Source of the DNA: Punctularia strigosozonata HHB-11173 SS5
Lineage: Eukaryota; Basidiomycota; Agaricomycetes; Corticiales; Punctulariaceae
Reading direction: 5' to 3'
NCBI RefSeq assembly: GCF_000264995.1
Contig: NW_006767435.1
Location: forward strand, 2,351,756 to 2,415,755
Length of the DNA stretch: 64,000 bases
The position numbers were made by a program, and so were the translations under genes. The notes under the pieces were generated by a model, which saw nothing but the letters and a program-made list of their open reading frames with translations, was not told the DNA's origin and did no database searches. Positions 34,182-47,743 of this stretch are shown piece after piece; positions within the stretch are counted from its first letter, which is position 1, and every line of letters begins with the position of its first letter.

Positions 34182-36390
34182 ATGGCATCCGCAAGCAGTT
34201 CAACCAAGCAGCCCGCCCCGACCCAGCTCGAAAAGGCCACCGTCGAGGGCCAGTTCGAGCACGCCCGCCCCAGCTCGCAGGAGAACGTCAACGCGCGTCT
34301 CGAAAACCCCCTCTTCGGCTTCACCCACGATGAGCTCCGGACCATGGCAGAGACCTTCTGCCGCGAGCACGATCTCAAGGATATCGAGGACGACGTCCGC
34401 AAGGGCGCCATCCTCGCCCAGGACTCTGCCCGTTACGAAAGATATGAATTCCTCACCGAAGATGAGCGCGAGGCTCTCCGGGTCGACCGCGATCACAGTA
34501 GGCTTCCGAATCGCTATCAGTTAATTTTGCAATCTCACGTCCAATCTCAGAGTGGAAGCAGCCTTTCATGCTATACTATATGATCGTATTATGCTCTGTT
34601 GCCGCCGCCGTGCAGGGTGTACGTTGTATGTTCCCCGATGGTGGTCACGTCATTGACTTACTCTTGTCTCAGATGGACGAGTCCGTGATCAACGGCGCTC
34701 AGCTGTTCTACCCCAAGCAGTTTGGCGTCGGCTCCGGAAGCACTCACGACTCTCTCATTGTTGGATGTGAGTGTCCCGTCCACGCTAACGCGCATTGCTC
34801 GATGCTCATCCATCGTCGTCCTAGTTATCAACTCTGCGCCCTACCTTTGCTGTGCCGTACTGGGCTGTTGGCTGACCGATCCTCTTAACCGACGTTTCGG
34901 CCGCCGCGGAGCCGTCTTCATCACCGCCACGCTCTCCTTCCTCACCTGCATTTGGCAAGGTGTTACCAATTCGTGGCCCCATCTATGGGCCGCCCGGTTC
35001 GTCCTCGGTCTTGGTATCGGTCCTAAGAGTGCCACGGTCCCGGTCTACGCCGCGGAGTGTGCCCCGGCGCGCATCCGTGGCGCTTTGGTCATGCAATGGC
35101 AAGTCTGGACGGCGTTCGGTATCATGATGGGCAACGTCATGGACCTGGCGTTCTACCCCGTTCACGATCGCCACAACATCACCGGATTGAGGTGGAGACT
35201 CATGTGCGTATATTCCCGCCGCTATCGAAGGTACTCGGCTGACACCAATCGCGTTCAGGCTTGGCTCGGCCGGAATACCTGCCCTCGTCCTGCTTATCCA
35301 GGTGTTCTTCTGCCCGGAGTCGCCCCGTTGGCTGCTGTCCAAGGGCCGCTATCGCCAAGCGTACGAGTCCCTCCTCCGCCTCCGGAACCACAAGATCCTC
35401 GCTGCCCGGGATCTCTTCCATATCCAGGCCTTGCTCGAGATGGAGAAGGCGATCGAGACCGGCCGCTTCCGCGTGCTCGAGCTCTTCACCGTCCCCCGTA
35501 ACCGTCGTGCCTCCCTCGCGGCCTTCATCGTCATGTTCGGCCAGCAGTTCTGCGGTATCAACGTCATCGCGTACTACTCCTCCACCGTCTTCTCGAACGC
35601 CGGCTTCTCAAACACCTCCGCCCTCGCAGCCTCCGTCGGCTTCGGCGCCCTCAACTTCTTGTTCGCCTTCCCCGGCTTCCTCACCATCGACCGCTTCGGC
35701 CGTCGCAACCTTCTCCTGGTCACCTTCCCTCTCATGTCGCTCTTCCTGCTCATGACCGGCTTTGCCTTCTGGATCCCTGGAGATACGTCCACGGGCCGCG
35801 TTGCCGTCGTCGCCATCGGCATCTACATGTTCACGATCTGCTATTCGCCTGGCGAAGGACCCGTGCCGTTCACGTATTCGGCCGAAGCGTTCCCGCTCTA
35901 CGTTCGTGAGCTCGGCATGTCCTTCGCGACGGCCGTGTGCTGGGGATTCAACTTCATCCTCTCTTTCACGTGGCCGCTGCTGCTGAAGGCGTTCAAGCCT
36001 CAAGGTGCATTCGGCTGGTATGCGGCGTGGTGCATGATCCTCTGGCGTCAGTGTTATTCTTTCAGCAATTCCAATACAAGACGCTGACATCTTCGCTTAG
36101 TATTGATCCTGATGTTCGTGCCCGAGACCAAGTCGCTGACGCTTGAGGAACTGGACGCCGTGTTCTCTGTGCCATCGCGGACTCACGCCGCGTATGGCTT
36201 GCGCCAAATCCCATACGTCATTGAAGTACGTTTCACCCCTTTCAATCCTCTCACCAACTCTAACGTTCGTTCATAGCGATACATTTTACGCCGGGATGTA
36301 CACCCCGAAGATATCTACGGCTTTGACATCAAGGCCGCTACTCAACGTAGGCACTCGGAGAGCGAGAAGGAGAAGGAGCCGGTGGTGTAA
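34182..36390 (+). CDS. MFS sugar/inositol-type transporter
   Basis: Multi-exon gene of the sugar-porter family in the plasma membrane. A long cytosolic N-terminus (to DRDHS, 34498) leads to the first helix [19 protein letters not shown]. Family marks are [12 protein letters not shown] (loop 2-3 D-RxGRR), [16 protein letters not shown] (PxYxxExxPxxxRG), [16 protein letters not shown] in helix 7, DRFGRRN (loop 8-9) and [12 protein letters not shown] at the end of helix 12. All twelve helices appear covered. The long N-terminal extension is usual for a fungal subgroup often labelled inositol or polyol transporters; the substrate is not shown. Introns near 34499-34553, 34618-34673, 34767-34825, 35200-35258, 36046-36101 and 36226-36277 fit the frame. 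Confidence 0.9.
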
Positions 36391-36930
36391 TATCATCGTG
36401 TTACCACGCCCTCTATATGACACATTTACCTTAGTTTGACGTTGATGTTGTCCCTCATTGTATCATATTATACAGTAATAATTTCCCCTTGTATTCGTAG
36501 ATGATGAGGATATGACGCCTTTCACGACCATTTTGATATCACGCAATGCGGCGTGCACATTCGTCCGATCGCATCATAATGTTCGGCTCGTATATATGTT
36601 ATGTGTATGCGCGGCCTCGGGCGCTCCCCTAGCGTCTTGAACCCGCTCGAATGCCATCAGACGCGGCGTGGCGTGGCGACTCTCCGGCGAGTACTGATCG
36701 ACTTCTCGCAGTCAAGCAATCTTCCCGCCCAGGAATGATGGGACGTCGGTGTCCTCAACTTTAAGTAAGGTCCTCACATTTGGTATGAGATGGAAGGACG
36801 TCTAATCATTTTGGATCGTATAGCATCGATACAGGCGGTGGTACATCTCCCAACCGAACAACCATTATTCATACCAAGGACGCGCACACAGCAAGAAATA
36901 GGTGATTACATACTTTACCGAGGAGAGAGC
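36391..36930. other. convergent intergenic region
   Basis: Holds 3' ends of the sugar transporter (plus) and nucleoside transporter (minus) genes. It is AT-richer than its neighbours; no gene seen. Confidence 0.55.
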
Positions 36931-39016
36931 TTACACCAACATGCCGGCGATGCCAGCGGTCTGCAGGGTCGAGATGAAACCGCAGATCATGGCCGAACCG
37001 GCGATCCGCGCGATGATCTTGCCCCGCGAGGGCGCAAGCGCGCTGAGCACGCCGATCTGGATACCGAGCGAACCGAGGTTGGCGAACCCGCAAAGCGCGT
37101 AGGAGGCGATCGTGAATCCGCGATGCGAGAGCGGGTTGTCACCCGCCTGGATCGTGGTGAGGTCTGGGCGAGCCAGAAAGCGTGAGAAATGGCGCAAACT
37201 CGACGAGAGTCACGTACCGAGATAAGCAGCGAACTCGTTCGCGATGAGCTTGGTGGCAATGAGCTGCGAGACGCGGATGATCTCATGGCGAGGTACACCA
37301 AGGAAGAAGGTGACCGGGTAGAAGATGTATCCGAGGACAAGCTGGAGGGTGAGATGGTGGATGCCGAAGCCGCGACCGATCCAGGTGAGGAGGCCGTTGA
37401 TGGTGGCAACGAGTGACAAAATCGTGAGCACGTTGCACCTGCGCGAAGTATTGTGCGTCAGCCAGAGAATCAATCCACTCGTGTAGCTAATGCGTACAAG
37501 ATCTGGCCAGCGACGATAACACCGAAGACGGCACCCTGCGAGAAGGCGTGGATAGCATTGGCGGGCTTGCCCTTCTTGTCCTCGGCGCCACGGTCAACGA
37601 CGACGCGGCCGCGGGTCACCGGCTCGTCGACTTCGGGGAGGCGCATCTTCGAAATGGCGATGGACGCGGGGATACTCATCACGGACGAAGTGACCAAGTT
37701 GGACGCCGGGACGCCGAGCGCGATGTACGCCGACAGCACGGAACCGGCGATCGTCGAGAAACCTTGGAGGCAGCATCACTGTGGGTCTCGACCATCGTCT
37801 CAACGAGGGCTTACCGGACGTCATGACAAGGTGGATCTCGGACTCGGTCATGACATCGACATAGGGCTTGACCAAGCAGGCGGATTCACCCTGACCGATC
37901 CAGGGCGAGCCAGCAGCGACGACGGCTTCAGCACCGGATACGTTCATGGTCTTGAAGAAGAACCACGCGAAGTTCTTGATCAACCACTGCATGACACCCA
38001 AGTAGTACATCATCTGCACGAAAGCGATGAAAAATATGATGGCCGCAAGCTACAAGGAGCAATGACTATCAGCGAAGATACATGTCTGATGGATAATGGA
38101 TTTCTTACGGTGTTAACGAAGAACCAGTGCTTGGCGATAGTCTCATCGTCGAAGAAGAAGGCGGCACCAACTGCGGATTCCGCGAGGAAGTCCGAGGCAA
38201 GCGTCGCGATCCACTTGAAGATCGAGAAACCGGCGTCGGTCTTGAGCACGAACATCGCCACGGCCTGTTGGATGAACAGTCCCACGATGACAGTAGCCCT
38301 GTGCTGTGTCAGCTCAAGAATAGACGGCCGTGCGACGTGCTACCGACCAGGGAATCGCCTTATGGTTCTTTGATGCCGCGAAAAAGCCGAGTTGGAAGAT
38401 GATGAGGCCCACGACGGAGATACCACGGTCGGCATAGGTCGAACCATGCTCGAGCTTGAACCCGAAGGCCGATCCGAAGACGATGGCGATGAGGGCGAGC
38501 CAACCCAGCCCGTAGCGGACCTGACGGGGGAGCTGGAAGAACGGACGAGAGACCAAGGGCTGCCACACAGCCTCAATCGGACGAGAGATAACAGTCGTCG
38601 GTATGAAGCGGAAGGCGATAACGAGGATGAAGAACCACGAGAACAAGGTTTGCACAATCCTGGAACACGCGGAGATGAGCGTTATTTTCGTTCCAGGGAG
38701 CACTGACGTACCAGCGATGGCGGGTCGCCTTCAGAACAGTAGCAGAGATCCACCAGCCCAGGATCAAGGCAGCGAGTGCACCCAAGATGACCGGGCGGAA
38801 CTTCTGGTAGAGCTCGTGCCGCCTGCTGCGCGCCTCCTCGACCTCCTCCTCATCCTCGTTGACGCGTGCGTCGTGGATCTCGGCTTCGGTCTGGGGGACC
38901 TGTTTCTCCTTATCGTCGTAACCGCTGGACGAGGACCGGGAGGCCTTGCGTTGTACGGCCTCACCGGCGGCGGGCGCGACGTATTCCGGGGCGGGGGCGG
39001 GGGCGGGGGCGCTCAT
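36931..39016 (-). CDS. concentrative nucleoside transporter (CNT family)
   Basis: Many-exon gene from ATG 39016 to stop 36931. After an Ala/Pro start ([15 protein letters not shown]) and an acidic cytosolic segment come about ten or more hydrophobic helices. Diagnostic CNT segments are [38 protein letters not shown] (the G-Q-E-S nucleoside-binding loop), [20 protein letters not shown] and NEFAAYLG with [18 protein letters not shown]. The family imports nucleosides driven by an H+ or Na+ gradient across the plasma membrane. An in-frame upstream start at 39139 exists, but the ATG at 39016 gives the usual start. No targeting signal. Confidence 0.93.
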
Positions 39017-39794
39017 CGTGCTTGAGAGTGACGAGAGTGAGCCGGCGGAGGGACCAGGTGGTTCACCGGGGGAGGGCAAGAGGTGCTCTGAAGCCCGACG
39101 GCGGAAGCGTCGAATTGATATAAAAAAGGCGGAGCGCAATCAGCAGCAGCGCCACCCGCGCCAGCTCGACTGGTTCCATGCGGGCCCATCACTTTTCTTG
39201 GCGCACGTCCGTATCGTTGCTCCCATCCCCTTCCCATCCCCGGAGACTGTCGCTCTCACAACCGCGTACACATCGCGAATCGCTCAGATGAGCCATCAAA
39301 CATCCGTCAACGGATGGTCCATCAATTTCTCGTACGTTAGCCGCACGAAAGAATTCGAATGTACTGTACGCGGTAGCGCCCTCAGTCCTCTTATCGGGGG
39401 AGGGCACAGAAATGCGCACACGACGCCCTGTCGCTTGGCGAAAGCTTTTCCCTGATTGTTCCTCGCGCTGAGGCCCGGAGGCGCAGGTCCGGATAAGCAC
39501 TGCAGCAGATCTCAAACATCCCAGTATCGGGCTCCGAGTGAACCAGACCCGGGCCAGACCACCGACTTCGCGCCAGAAATAATCCAACCATACGCAATGC
39601 CCCAATTAGCAACAAACCTCCGACGGCGCTGCCCCGGAGAAGACGGCGAAGCAAGTCGGTCTCCGCGTGCACCGTCTTCGTATGAACCCGCATGATGCCC
39701 CCGTTCTGCGGAGCTAAACATCAGATGGTCATGCTTCTGCAAGGTTCAAGCTTTACGTACCCTCCCAGAATCGACGAGTATCCCCGCACTGAGC
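39017..39794. other. intergenic, nothing recognised
   Basis: Promoter of the nucleoside transporter and 3' end of the WD40 gene. A 55-codon ORF at 39291 (plus) has no support. Confidence 0.5.
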
Positions 39795-41237
39795 CTACAC
39801 CTTCAGCGCCTTGATCGTCTTGCCCATCGCCACCGCCATCCACTCGCCTGGCGCCGTGGTCTGTCCCGTATTCATCGACATACCCGGGATCTGCGGCGAC
39901 CACGCGATGCTCGAAATCTCGCTCTGACCCGTGTAGGTCATGACTGGATCTGTGATCACCCGCTTCTTCGTCTCTGGTCGCGGCGAATTGAGCCTGGAGC
40001 TCGCGTGCCGGGGTGATTGACTAGGAAGCTGTGCATGGCCGGAAAGATCCCATAGCAGAAGCTGGCAGTCGTCCCCTACGGTGGCGCGGATCAGTTTACG
40101 GCGTCCGTAACGGAGGTCGTTGTGGATGGAACGTACCCGCCGTTGCGAGCAGCGGGTTCTCCGCTGAACCCCAGCTGAGCGCGTTCAGGGGCGCCCGATG
40201 CCCCCGCAGTTCCATAACGGGTTGTCCAGGATTTCGCATGTCCAGTATCTGGACGTCGGCACCATCCGAATGGAATGTCGCCATGTAATTCGAGTCAGCA
40301 GGGTTGAAGCATATCCGTAGCAAAGGAGACGTCAGTGGACGCGCAGATCCTGACGGAGACGCGGTCATGGACGGATTCTTGGGGGCAGGCGTTTCATAGA
40401 GAATGGTAGAATGTTCCAAACTTCGGAGGTCGAACGCGCGCAGACTACCATCGGCGCCGACAGAGACGAAGATGTCTGTAGAGCCTGGTAGCCAGGCCAC
40501 GTCGTACACCTCGCGGTCATGGGCGATGAGTTGCGTGATCGCCTGGGACGTGTCGATGTTCCAGACGGTACACGTCGTGTCGACGGATGCGGTCACGATC
40601 AAGCATGGTTGTTTCTCGTTCCACGAAAAGTTGGTTAACGGGGCGCCAGTCGTCTGATTTTGCATCTTGGATTGCTAGAGCCGCACGCAAGTCAGACCAG
40701 ACCCCGCGCATGATTGGTACGACATACCCCAGATAGCGCCGTCTTCAGCGTCAACCGGTGTCCGCTACCACCCGTCGGCTTCCCCACATACGCCCCCATC
40801 GCGGGCGGCATATCAGACGTGTACTCCCATACTCTCAGAGCATCGCCCGTCGTAGCCAAGAACTCTGTCGACGGCGATTTCTGGTTCCACGCGTAGCTCG
40901 CCGCCGACGCGGGCTGCCACTGCAGGCTCGTGGCGGGGTACCCGTGCGGGACCTCGACGAGGGTCGCGAAGTCGGCGTAATCAGCGTAATCGTCCTCAAC
41001 CAGCACTCGCTCGTCCTGGAGCCCGACGACAGCGATCCGGTTCCGGTAATCTTCGGTGTAGGAGGAGATGCCGAGGCGGTAGGACGACCGTGGGCGGTGT
41101 TGTTGGCCGGGCGCTGGGGACTTGCACCAGTCCAGGCCGTAAACGGGCCCTGTAGCAGGTCCTTAACGTTTAGCTGGGCGTATCCTACAAAATCTCGTAC
41201 ATGGCGCTTCGTATTGCAGGACTGTTGCTTGGGTCAT
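39795..41237 (-). CDS. WD40-repeat protein, WDR68/DCAF7 (AN11/TTG1) homologue
   Basis: Starts MTQATVLQYEAPW; the W codon is split by an intron (about 41201-41148) and continues PVYGLDWCKS and YRLGISSYTEDYRNRIAVVG, the family hallmark. Later blocks TASVDTTCTVWNIDTSQAIT, LIAHDREVYDVAW, VGADGSLRAFDLR, GADVQILDMRNPG and GDDCQLLLWDL are WD40 blades. An intron separates SGVC-side from MQNQTTGAP, and another lies near 40140-40085. WDR68 is a small scaffold that binds DYRK kinases and DDB1-Cul4 complexes. The length and blade order agree with the family. The function in this organism is inferred. Confidence 0.93.
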
Positions 41238-43252
41238 GGCGGGAGATGAGAGCTGAGCTGATGCATAGATATCGGCTACAGCTTTGCCTTCAACCGCCAC
41301 CACAAGTGCGGCTGCGACCCAGTGCTCGTTTTCATGTTGGCGCCCCAGCTGGAAGCTCCTTGTTACCTATCAGCGCTCAGCGCGCTCGGAATCTGGTCCG
41401 CTACAATATCACAAGACCCATGCCGCCGTCTATTGTTACAGGACGTCGGTCCAAGCAGCATCCACATACTGTCGCAGTATTTATCTATCGCTTCGCCTCT
41501 GGCCCTCATGCAGTGCCACGTAACCGTCGTCGTTATAAAACATGGGAGAACCCCAGGTCTTCATACCGGCTCGCGCCAGCAGGCGCGTAAGACCAGCGGC
41601 GGAAACTAACTCGCCTCGAACCTTCCCTTCCTGTGCTTGACGCGGCACTTCAAGGTGCTCAAGGACACAGCAACGAACATGATCACGACCGTGGACGTAC
41701 CAAGGCGGGTCCTTTGATTTGCTGAAGCCCTGCCCGATTGGATCCATCCGCGACCGCCCGTGCCTGCCTATAAGTATGCTCGTCGGTCTCGGCTCTCATC
41801 CAGGGTCCGGAGCCATAGCATGCGCAAACTTGACGAGTGTTGGCATGATTCAACATCTCTCATTCTGTCGGGCTTATAAGGGCAGTCGTGACGACTGATG
41901 GATTGCAGAACCACATCACGGACGGAAGGTCATCTGCCCAGCTACAAACGGTCACAAGGTCGATCGAAGGTAGTGCACTGAAAGACGTGAACAAGATTGA
42001 AGCGGAAATGGCCCAAGATTTATGGTACTACGGCCTGCCTGGGTCTTTTGGGTAACCCCCGCGATCCAACGCGGAATTATTGGCGATAATGGCCCCGCTG
42101 GCCACAGTGCTCCCGCGCGTAGAGGTGTGCACCATGTCCGGTACCCCCGACGCGCCGCAACCTCATCTGTCTCCTCGCTCACATAGTCATACAAGACCTT
42201 GTTCAAGCGGCGGCAGAGTTTGGGTCCACGTGAGTTCATGGTTTCATAGACATGCAGTGCGCTGCTGATACGTATTTCAGGTTGTCGGGGATGGGTATCT
42301 TGCCGCCGGCAGCGTGTTTAAGAGAGAGTTCGTATTCATGGCCCAGTCGATTGAGGAGGATGGATCATGGAAAAGTGCGGAGATCCAGGAAGCGGAACTG
42401 CTCAAGAATATCCATCAATGCATCCGAATACTTGTGCATGGCTATACCGGACGTGCGCATGTACATATCACGTTGGGACGCGCGGGGAAGATCGTTAATG
42501 CGCGGTCCATCTACTCAACCATATGCTCTCTCGTTAAGCATGACCAGCTCCGATCTATTCTCTGGAAAATTGCCTGCCTTGCGTGCGAGGTCATTCGCAA
42601 ATCGAATATCATTCTTGCATTCGCCTCCCTAGCATGAAGAGGCTACCGTCTGTCGACCAGCACAGGTCTATTCATTGGCTCATTACCCATGTCCACCTTC
42701 AAATCACGACCCTTGGCCTGTAAAACGGCTGGCTGAAGACCCATAGTCAGCTTCAAGTCATTGCACCAACAAACTCTCTTGGTGCCGAAGTATAGTACCG
42801 TTCGGCTACTCTTACGCCATTGTAGGTGAACGGACCTGAGCACTAAGTACACGTCAAAAACAATTCCTCGCTCATTGTGGCTGCTGCACGTCCAAAGACG
42901 GTCCGGACGGGGCTGGAAGACATCACCGCCAAAGATTGCGACAAAATAGACGTTGAAATGGTGGATAGTCGCCAGCAATTGCATGTGTTACGTTGCAGAC
43001 GTGAAGTGAGATCAACGAGCTCAAGAAGCTGCTAGGGAAGGAGGGTGAAAGCTTGATGCAAGATTGTATCCTCCCTGTCGGTATTGGAAGGTCTCCTCGC
43101 GCACATCAACGGCGAGGCGTGAACCTGAGATTGCCGCGCTATGTGCGACATCTTGCTTTTCACTGGTGCGCATGACTACACAAGATGCTCTATTGCATCC
43201 TCGTTTGAACGGTGCATCTACAAGACTGGTACAAGGTGAGTAAGGCTCAGGA
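41238..43252. other. long intergenic stretch, nothing recognised
   Basis: 2.0 kb without a gene I can support. ORFs at 42314-42637 (plus) and 41747-41481 (minus) are open but show no family motif, no paralogy inside the window and no convincing splice context. Decayed gene sequence is possible. Confidence 0.45.
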
Positions 43253-44058
43253 TCAGGTCCTTCCTTTTGCTGTTCTCCACGCAAGGTCTAATCGGTCGAG
43301 AAGCCCCTGAACCTCTTTAACGGCTCCCTTGCGCTCCTTACGAGCTTCCGTCCACTCGCCTTCGGAGTTGATAGCATCTAGTCGCAAAAGCGACTGTAAC
43401 AAGAGCTCGCCGAGCCGTGCATGCTCCTGTTCTTGTTCGCGTGTCGGTGGGGCCTGCGCAGACGTCGTGGCCTGGGATGGCTGTGGGTGTGCTGCACTTG
43501 ATGTCGACGACGTAAGAGCCTTGAGACCAGCGATGAGGCGGTCGACGCCTGGTAGGAGCGATCCGCGGACGTTGTCCATCTCGGATTGAATTTGAGCGAT
43601 GGTGCTTTGTTCCGTCCTGCGCTCCGGTGGTGCGCTCTTCTCACTCTGGCGATGCGGATGGCGGTCTTTCTCAGATGTGTCACCGCCAATTATCGAGATT
43701 GTCGATCCATCGTGAATGCCATAAGCCAATACTGAAACAGAGTGTGCTTCAGCAAGAGGCGCGACAACGGCCACAGTGTCGCAAACGTACTCGGCGCGTT
43801 ATCGTCTTTCATAACTGCCCCAGCGTGTACAAGCTTGAAGGATTCGGTAGGGAGATGAGTGTAATCCGCGATCTCTTTCCTAAGCTCGCTCAAAGGCGTG
43901 TTCGGCTGGGGAAGGGGGAAGCGTATCCTGTAGAAGAAGACCTTCCATCAGCCGCCTTGCCTCCGTCGTGTTACAGACCAGGCGTAGTTGAGGTGAGAAT
44001 GGGAGGGTACTACAATGACTACGCACTTCTCCCTCCCCCATTTGACGACGTAAGTCAT
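43253..44058 (-). CDS. ubiquitin-like / BAG-domain Hsp70 co-chaperone (BAG1 type)
   Basis: Three exons. The first encodes MTYVVKWGREK, spliced into IRFPLPQPNTPLSELRKEI with ADYTHLPTESFKLVHAGAVM, a ubiquitin-like fold. After a second intron (about 43790-43736) comes LAYGIHDGSTISIIGGD, the end of that fold. The C-terminal half is a helical bundle with LGELLLQSLLRLDAIN and RKERKGAVKEVQGLLDRLD, the BAG signature that binds the Hsp70 ATPase domain and releases nucleotide. The order Ubl then BAG matches animal BAG1 and S. pombe Bag101/102, which couple Hsp70 to the proteasome. Splice junctions keep frame. Confidence 0.9.
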
Positions 44059-44561
44059 CTGAGCCTGGCTATTGCGTTGACCTATGTTGTGCCTCGCTTG
44101 GGTGTAACCGACTCGAATGAGGACGAGGACGAGAGCCAACACTGACGGCAAGAGGATTAGTGCGAAGCTCCGGTACGAAGAGCCAGCATGAGCGCACGGG
44201 GGCCAAGGACGTAGTTTGAGTTCCAAGTTGAAGGAAACATGCGATGACGCTCAGCCTCGGATCGGGGTCCAGCGTCAAGCACGGGACTGCTTCTTGTGGT
44301 GGTGCGCACAACTTCGGACGCACACTCGACCACAACGTTAACGCCGTTATACCAACGGGTACCAATCAGTTTGAGACTCTACAAGCTGACGCCGCCTGGA
44401 AGCTGTGTTAGTGAAATTTAAATTTTCTTGCCCTTCAAATCATCTCAAATGTACAACAAGCACATAATTGCCAGAATACGCCATTAGTGTCATAATTTAC
44501 ATGTACGAAGGGAATAAGTGAATGGGGGTAATCAAACGACATGAGTATATCATCAAGATGT
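44059..44561. other. intergenic, BAG promoter and BRE1 3' end
   Basis: No gene or clear regulatory motif seen. Confidence 0.5.
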
Positions 44562-47500
44562 TCACTGGAAGAACAACGTCTGTGCATCGGTCTGGGCAAA
44601 CTGTAGGTTGCACGCTGGACACTTCCGCTGCCGGGTCTGAATACGGGCGTCCACGCACTCTTTGCAAAAAGCTAAGCCGTCCACTTGTCAACAATGCAGA
44701 GCGCAAGGAGTCCAACCAATCACGTACAATGCATGCACTTCGTGATCACTGTGTTTCGCATCCGCATCTTGCAGGTCGAGCATTTGAGGATGACCATGCA
44801 CTTGTCAACCTCATTCTGCAACTCTTGTTCGCGAGTTTTGCCGGGATTCGAGCTTCTAGTGACGGCTTTAGCTTTTGCCATCTCCATTTCGGCTTGCTGC
44901 TTCTCGCTGTTGAGTGCTTGCTCCTTCTTCCGCAGCTCAATCTTCAGCTTCTCGAGGCTCTCATCTTTCTCCTGTACTTTTCCGAAAGCCTGATATGTAC
45001 AGTTGATGTGAGCACCGAAGGTACGACCAAATATGCGTCACCCTTACCGATTGTAGTCTTCGATCATTTTCCGCCGCACTCTGCTGCAAGGCAACCAGCC
45101 GGACACGTATCTCCTCCTTTTGCCGCAAGCAAGCCTCCGCAGCGTTCTTTTGCACAGCCAAGTCCATCTCAAGCGTACTCTGCAAAGCACATTAGTTCCG
45201 ATCCGCACCTGTACTGTGCAGCATACCAGTTTGGTGCTGAGGTTCTTCTCGAGCTCTCCTAGTCGTTCTAGAACCTTGGACTGTTTCTCGAAGTTGCGTG
45301 CAAGGTTCTTGCGCTCCAGTTCAGTTGCCTCTTTATCGCGCATAGCCGAGTAGAACTTGTTGTCCGACCTCGCTTTCTGCAAGTACAGATTAGATCGTTC
45401 CAGATAATACGAATACGAAAGCGTACCTCAAGCCCAGCCTTTGTCAACTTTTCCTCCATACCATGCAGCTCGAAGACCTTGTTCTTTACCTGCCGGTCCA
45501 GTGCCTCCCACGCAGCACTGAGCTTATCAAGCTCGGTGTATATTGCGCTCTCAGCTTGTGTGAAGTGCTGTATTTGCAGACGTGCTGCCCGTAATTCATC
45601 CTCCTTCTGAGTAAGGCGTTGGGCCATGGCCTGCACCTCCGGTGGCTGTTGGGATACCGGTCCAAACGCAGCACGGAAGGTGTCCAGCTCCTTGGAAACT
45701 TCTGACAAATGCCGCCGTGCCTCAGCTTCGTTTTTGACGTGCTGGGCGATGTCGGGATTCTCCCGCTGAATGCTTGCAAGGGAGCCTTCCAAGGCCGACG
45801 CACGCTCTTCTGCAGCACTGGGCGACGGTCAGACGTAATGTCACGTAGGGTGTCGACAGAACACACTGGAGACGCGACTTCAGGTCGTCGATGTATGATC
45901 CTCCTTCCGATTGTTCGCGTAGGAAGAACGACATAAGATCCTCGTTGCCTGCATTCGCCGCCAGCAATGATCTAAGCCTGGTCGATTCGGATGTGAGAAC
46001 AGCGATGCGTTCCTGTGATGCGATGTCAGTCCTCGCCTTGATGCTTAATTCTGATATACTAAACGTACTTCGCGTGTCTGAGCAAGCATCTTAAATTCGG
46101 TGATAGAGGCCATCTTCACGGCATCCTTGTGCTTGCGCTCCGTGAGCTCCGCAGCTTGCTGATCACGCTGCTCACGTAGGCGTGCGTTCTCATTGTCACG
46201 CTTCGTGATAAGTGCCTTGAGCTCTTGTATTTCCTGGTCTTTCGATGCCTGGCAATTTGAGCGGCGCATGGTCAGATACAAGCCTGATGACTAGTGTCCA
46301 ATCGCCAACATACCACGGCGCTTTCTTGCAGTTCAAGGCGGTAGGCTTTGGTTTCCGCCAGCTCTTTCCGCAGCGTCTCCAGTTTCTCCGTGGACTCCTG
46401 CAACTCATGCTCGCGGAGCGACGCAACCTCTAGAAGCACTCGGTAATGTGGAGACTCTGTGACTGTCTCCTCTGGCATGTTTGCAAGCTGCAATGAAGAC
46501 GTTTGTGAGTGGGACCGAGAAATAGTGTAGTATGGAGACGAACGTCGACTTGCAGATGCAAGACCTGAGATTTTAGCTTCCCGACTTCGCTCTCTAAGTC
46601 AGCAATGGTTTTGTCGCGGAAGGCGACGGCAGCTTGAAGCTCAACGATGGTGGGGTCGGTGGCCTCGGAGGTTGTAACAACTGGATGTCCATTCGGAGCC
46701 GGTGAGGGCTGAGAATGCAACGGAACTGCGATATCAGACATTGGTCCTAGGAAGATCGCAACATGCACTCACTGCTGGCGAGACGGAAGTCGACGGATGA
46801 CTTTGCTCGCGATTGTCTTGTTGCGTGTCCGGAAATGCCGAACCCGGTTTCGGCTGCGAAGCCTGCACAGTGCGGCTACTCTGACGATCCACTCGCTTCT
46901 CCACAGCTATAAGGTCCTCATGATATCGATCTTTCTGGGCGTGGACATCGCGTAACTTCGCTCGTAGAAGCGCGAGCTCAGTCCGTAATGTAGCGCACTG
47001 TGCACGAGGGATCAGGACGAGTGTTTCTTGGTAGCTTTCTGTCCCATACCTCGGATTGTACCTTCTGATAACTTTGGGATAGTCGTTCTTGTATAAGGCT
47101 AACGTCCACCTCCCTGCTCCCTTGTACGAAGGTAGTCACCAGTTTCTGTGTCGCTGACATCTTGTGGTCCAACGCGTGTTGCACGGCATCCAGTGGTTCG
47201 GAAGCGTCCTCAACCACCTCGAGTATATCTGAAGGGGCCATCAGAAACATGCCATCGCAGTCGTGATTATGGCAAGCACCGTGCTCAGTCTCATCTACCA
47301 CAGACGCATCCTCAGGCCGTACGAATGTTCTTATGCTTTCAAATAGCTGCGTAGAAGGATATGAAGTGTGGATCTTGCGGCAAAGTAATAGACGCACCTG
47401 TGTCCAGCAAGCTTCCAGTGCTGTTATGCCAACTTCGCATGCCACCTTGCGACGTTCAAGGTCGGCAATCCTCCTGCGACTCCTCTCGCTCTCTCTCGCA

Positions 47501-47743
47501 TACTGCTTCATACGGCGGTATATCGCCTCCTTTCTAAAATTCTGCAGTTGTGACGTTGTCAGAAGCGGGCCAACATGCTACATGAAGCCGGAAGACCTCA
47601 AGATTCTCATCCTTCGGTTCGTCGTGGTCTGCAGGAAAACCGTTTGGTTGAGGTGTTGGTGTGCCGCTGATGTCCATGACTATGCGTTTCTTCGGGGGAG
47701 ATGTATCGTCTGAGTCAACTACGTGCCTCTTGCGGGTCTCCAT
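44562..47743 (-). CDS. BRE1: E3 ubiquitin-protein ligase BRE1 (histone H2B)
   Basis: Long many-exon gene. It starts METRKRHVVDSDDTSPPKKR, typical of fungal Bre1. Nearly the whole length is predicted coiled coil broken by about ten short introns, for example EIQELKALITKRDNENARLR, KELDTFRAAFGPVSQQPPEV and LERLGELEKNLSTKL. The C-terminus is a C3HC4 RING: LKCSTCKMRMRNTVITKCMH, an intron, then FCKECVDARIQTRQRKCPAC, ending CNLQFAQTDAQTLFFQ. With Rad6, Bre1 mono-ubiquitinates H2B in the nucleus during transcription and so promotes H3K4 and H3K79 methylation. Length, coiled coils and RING at the very end match the family. Confidence 0.95.

Noticed and set aside
41481-41747. 88-codon minus-strand ORF with transporter-like tail residues
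   Set aside because: Too short and too weak; no membrane helices or neighbouring exons support a transporter remnant.
42314-42637. 107-codon plus-strand ORF in the long gap
   Set aside because: Reads smoothly, but no family motif, codon signal or splice partner could be seen, so not called.
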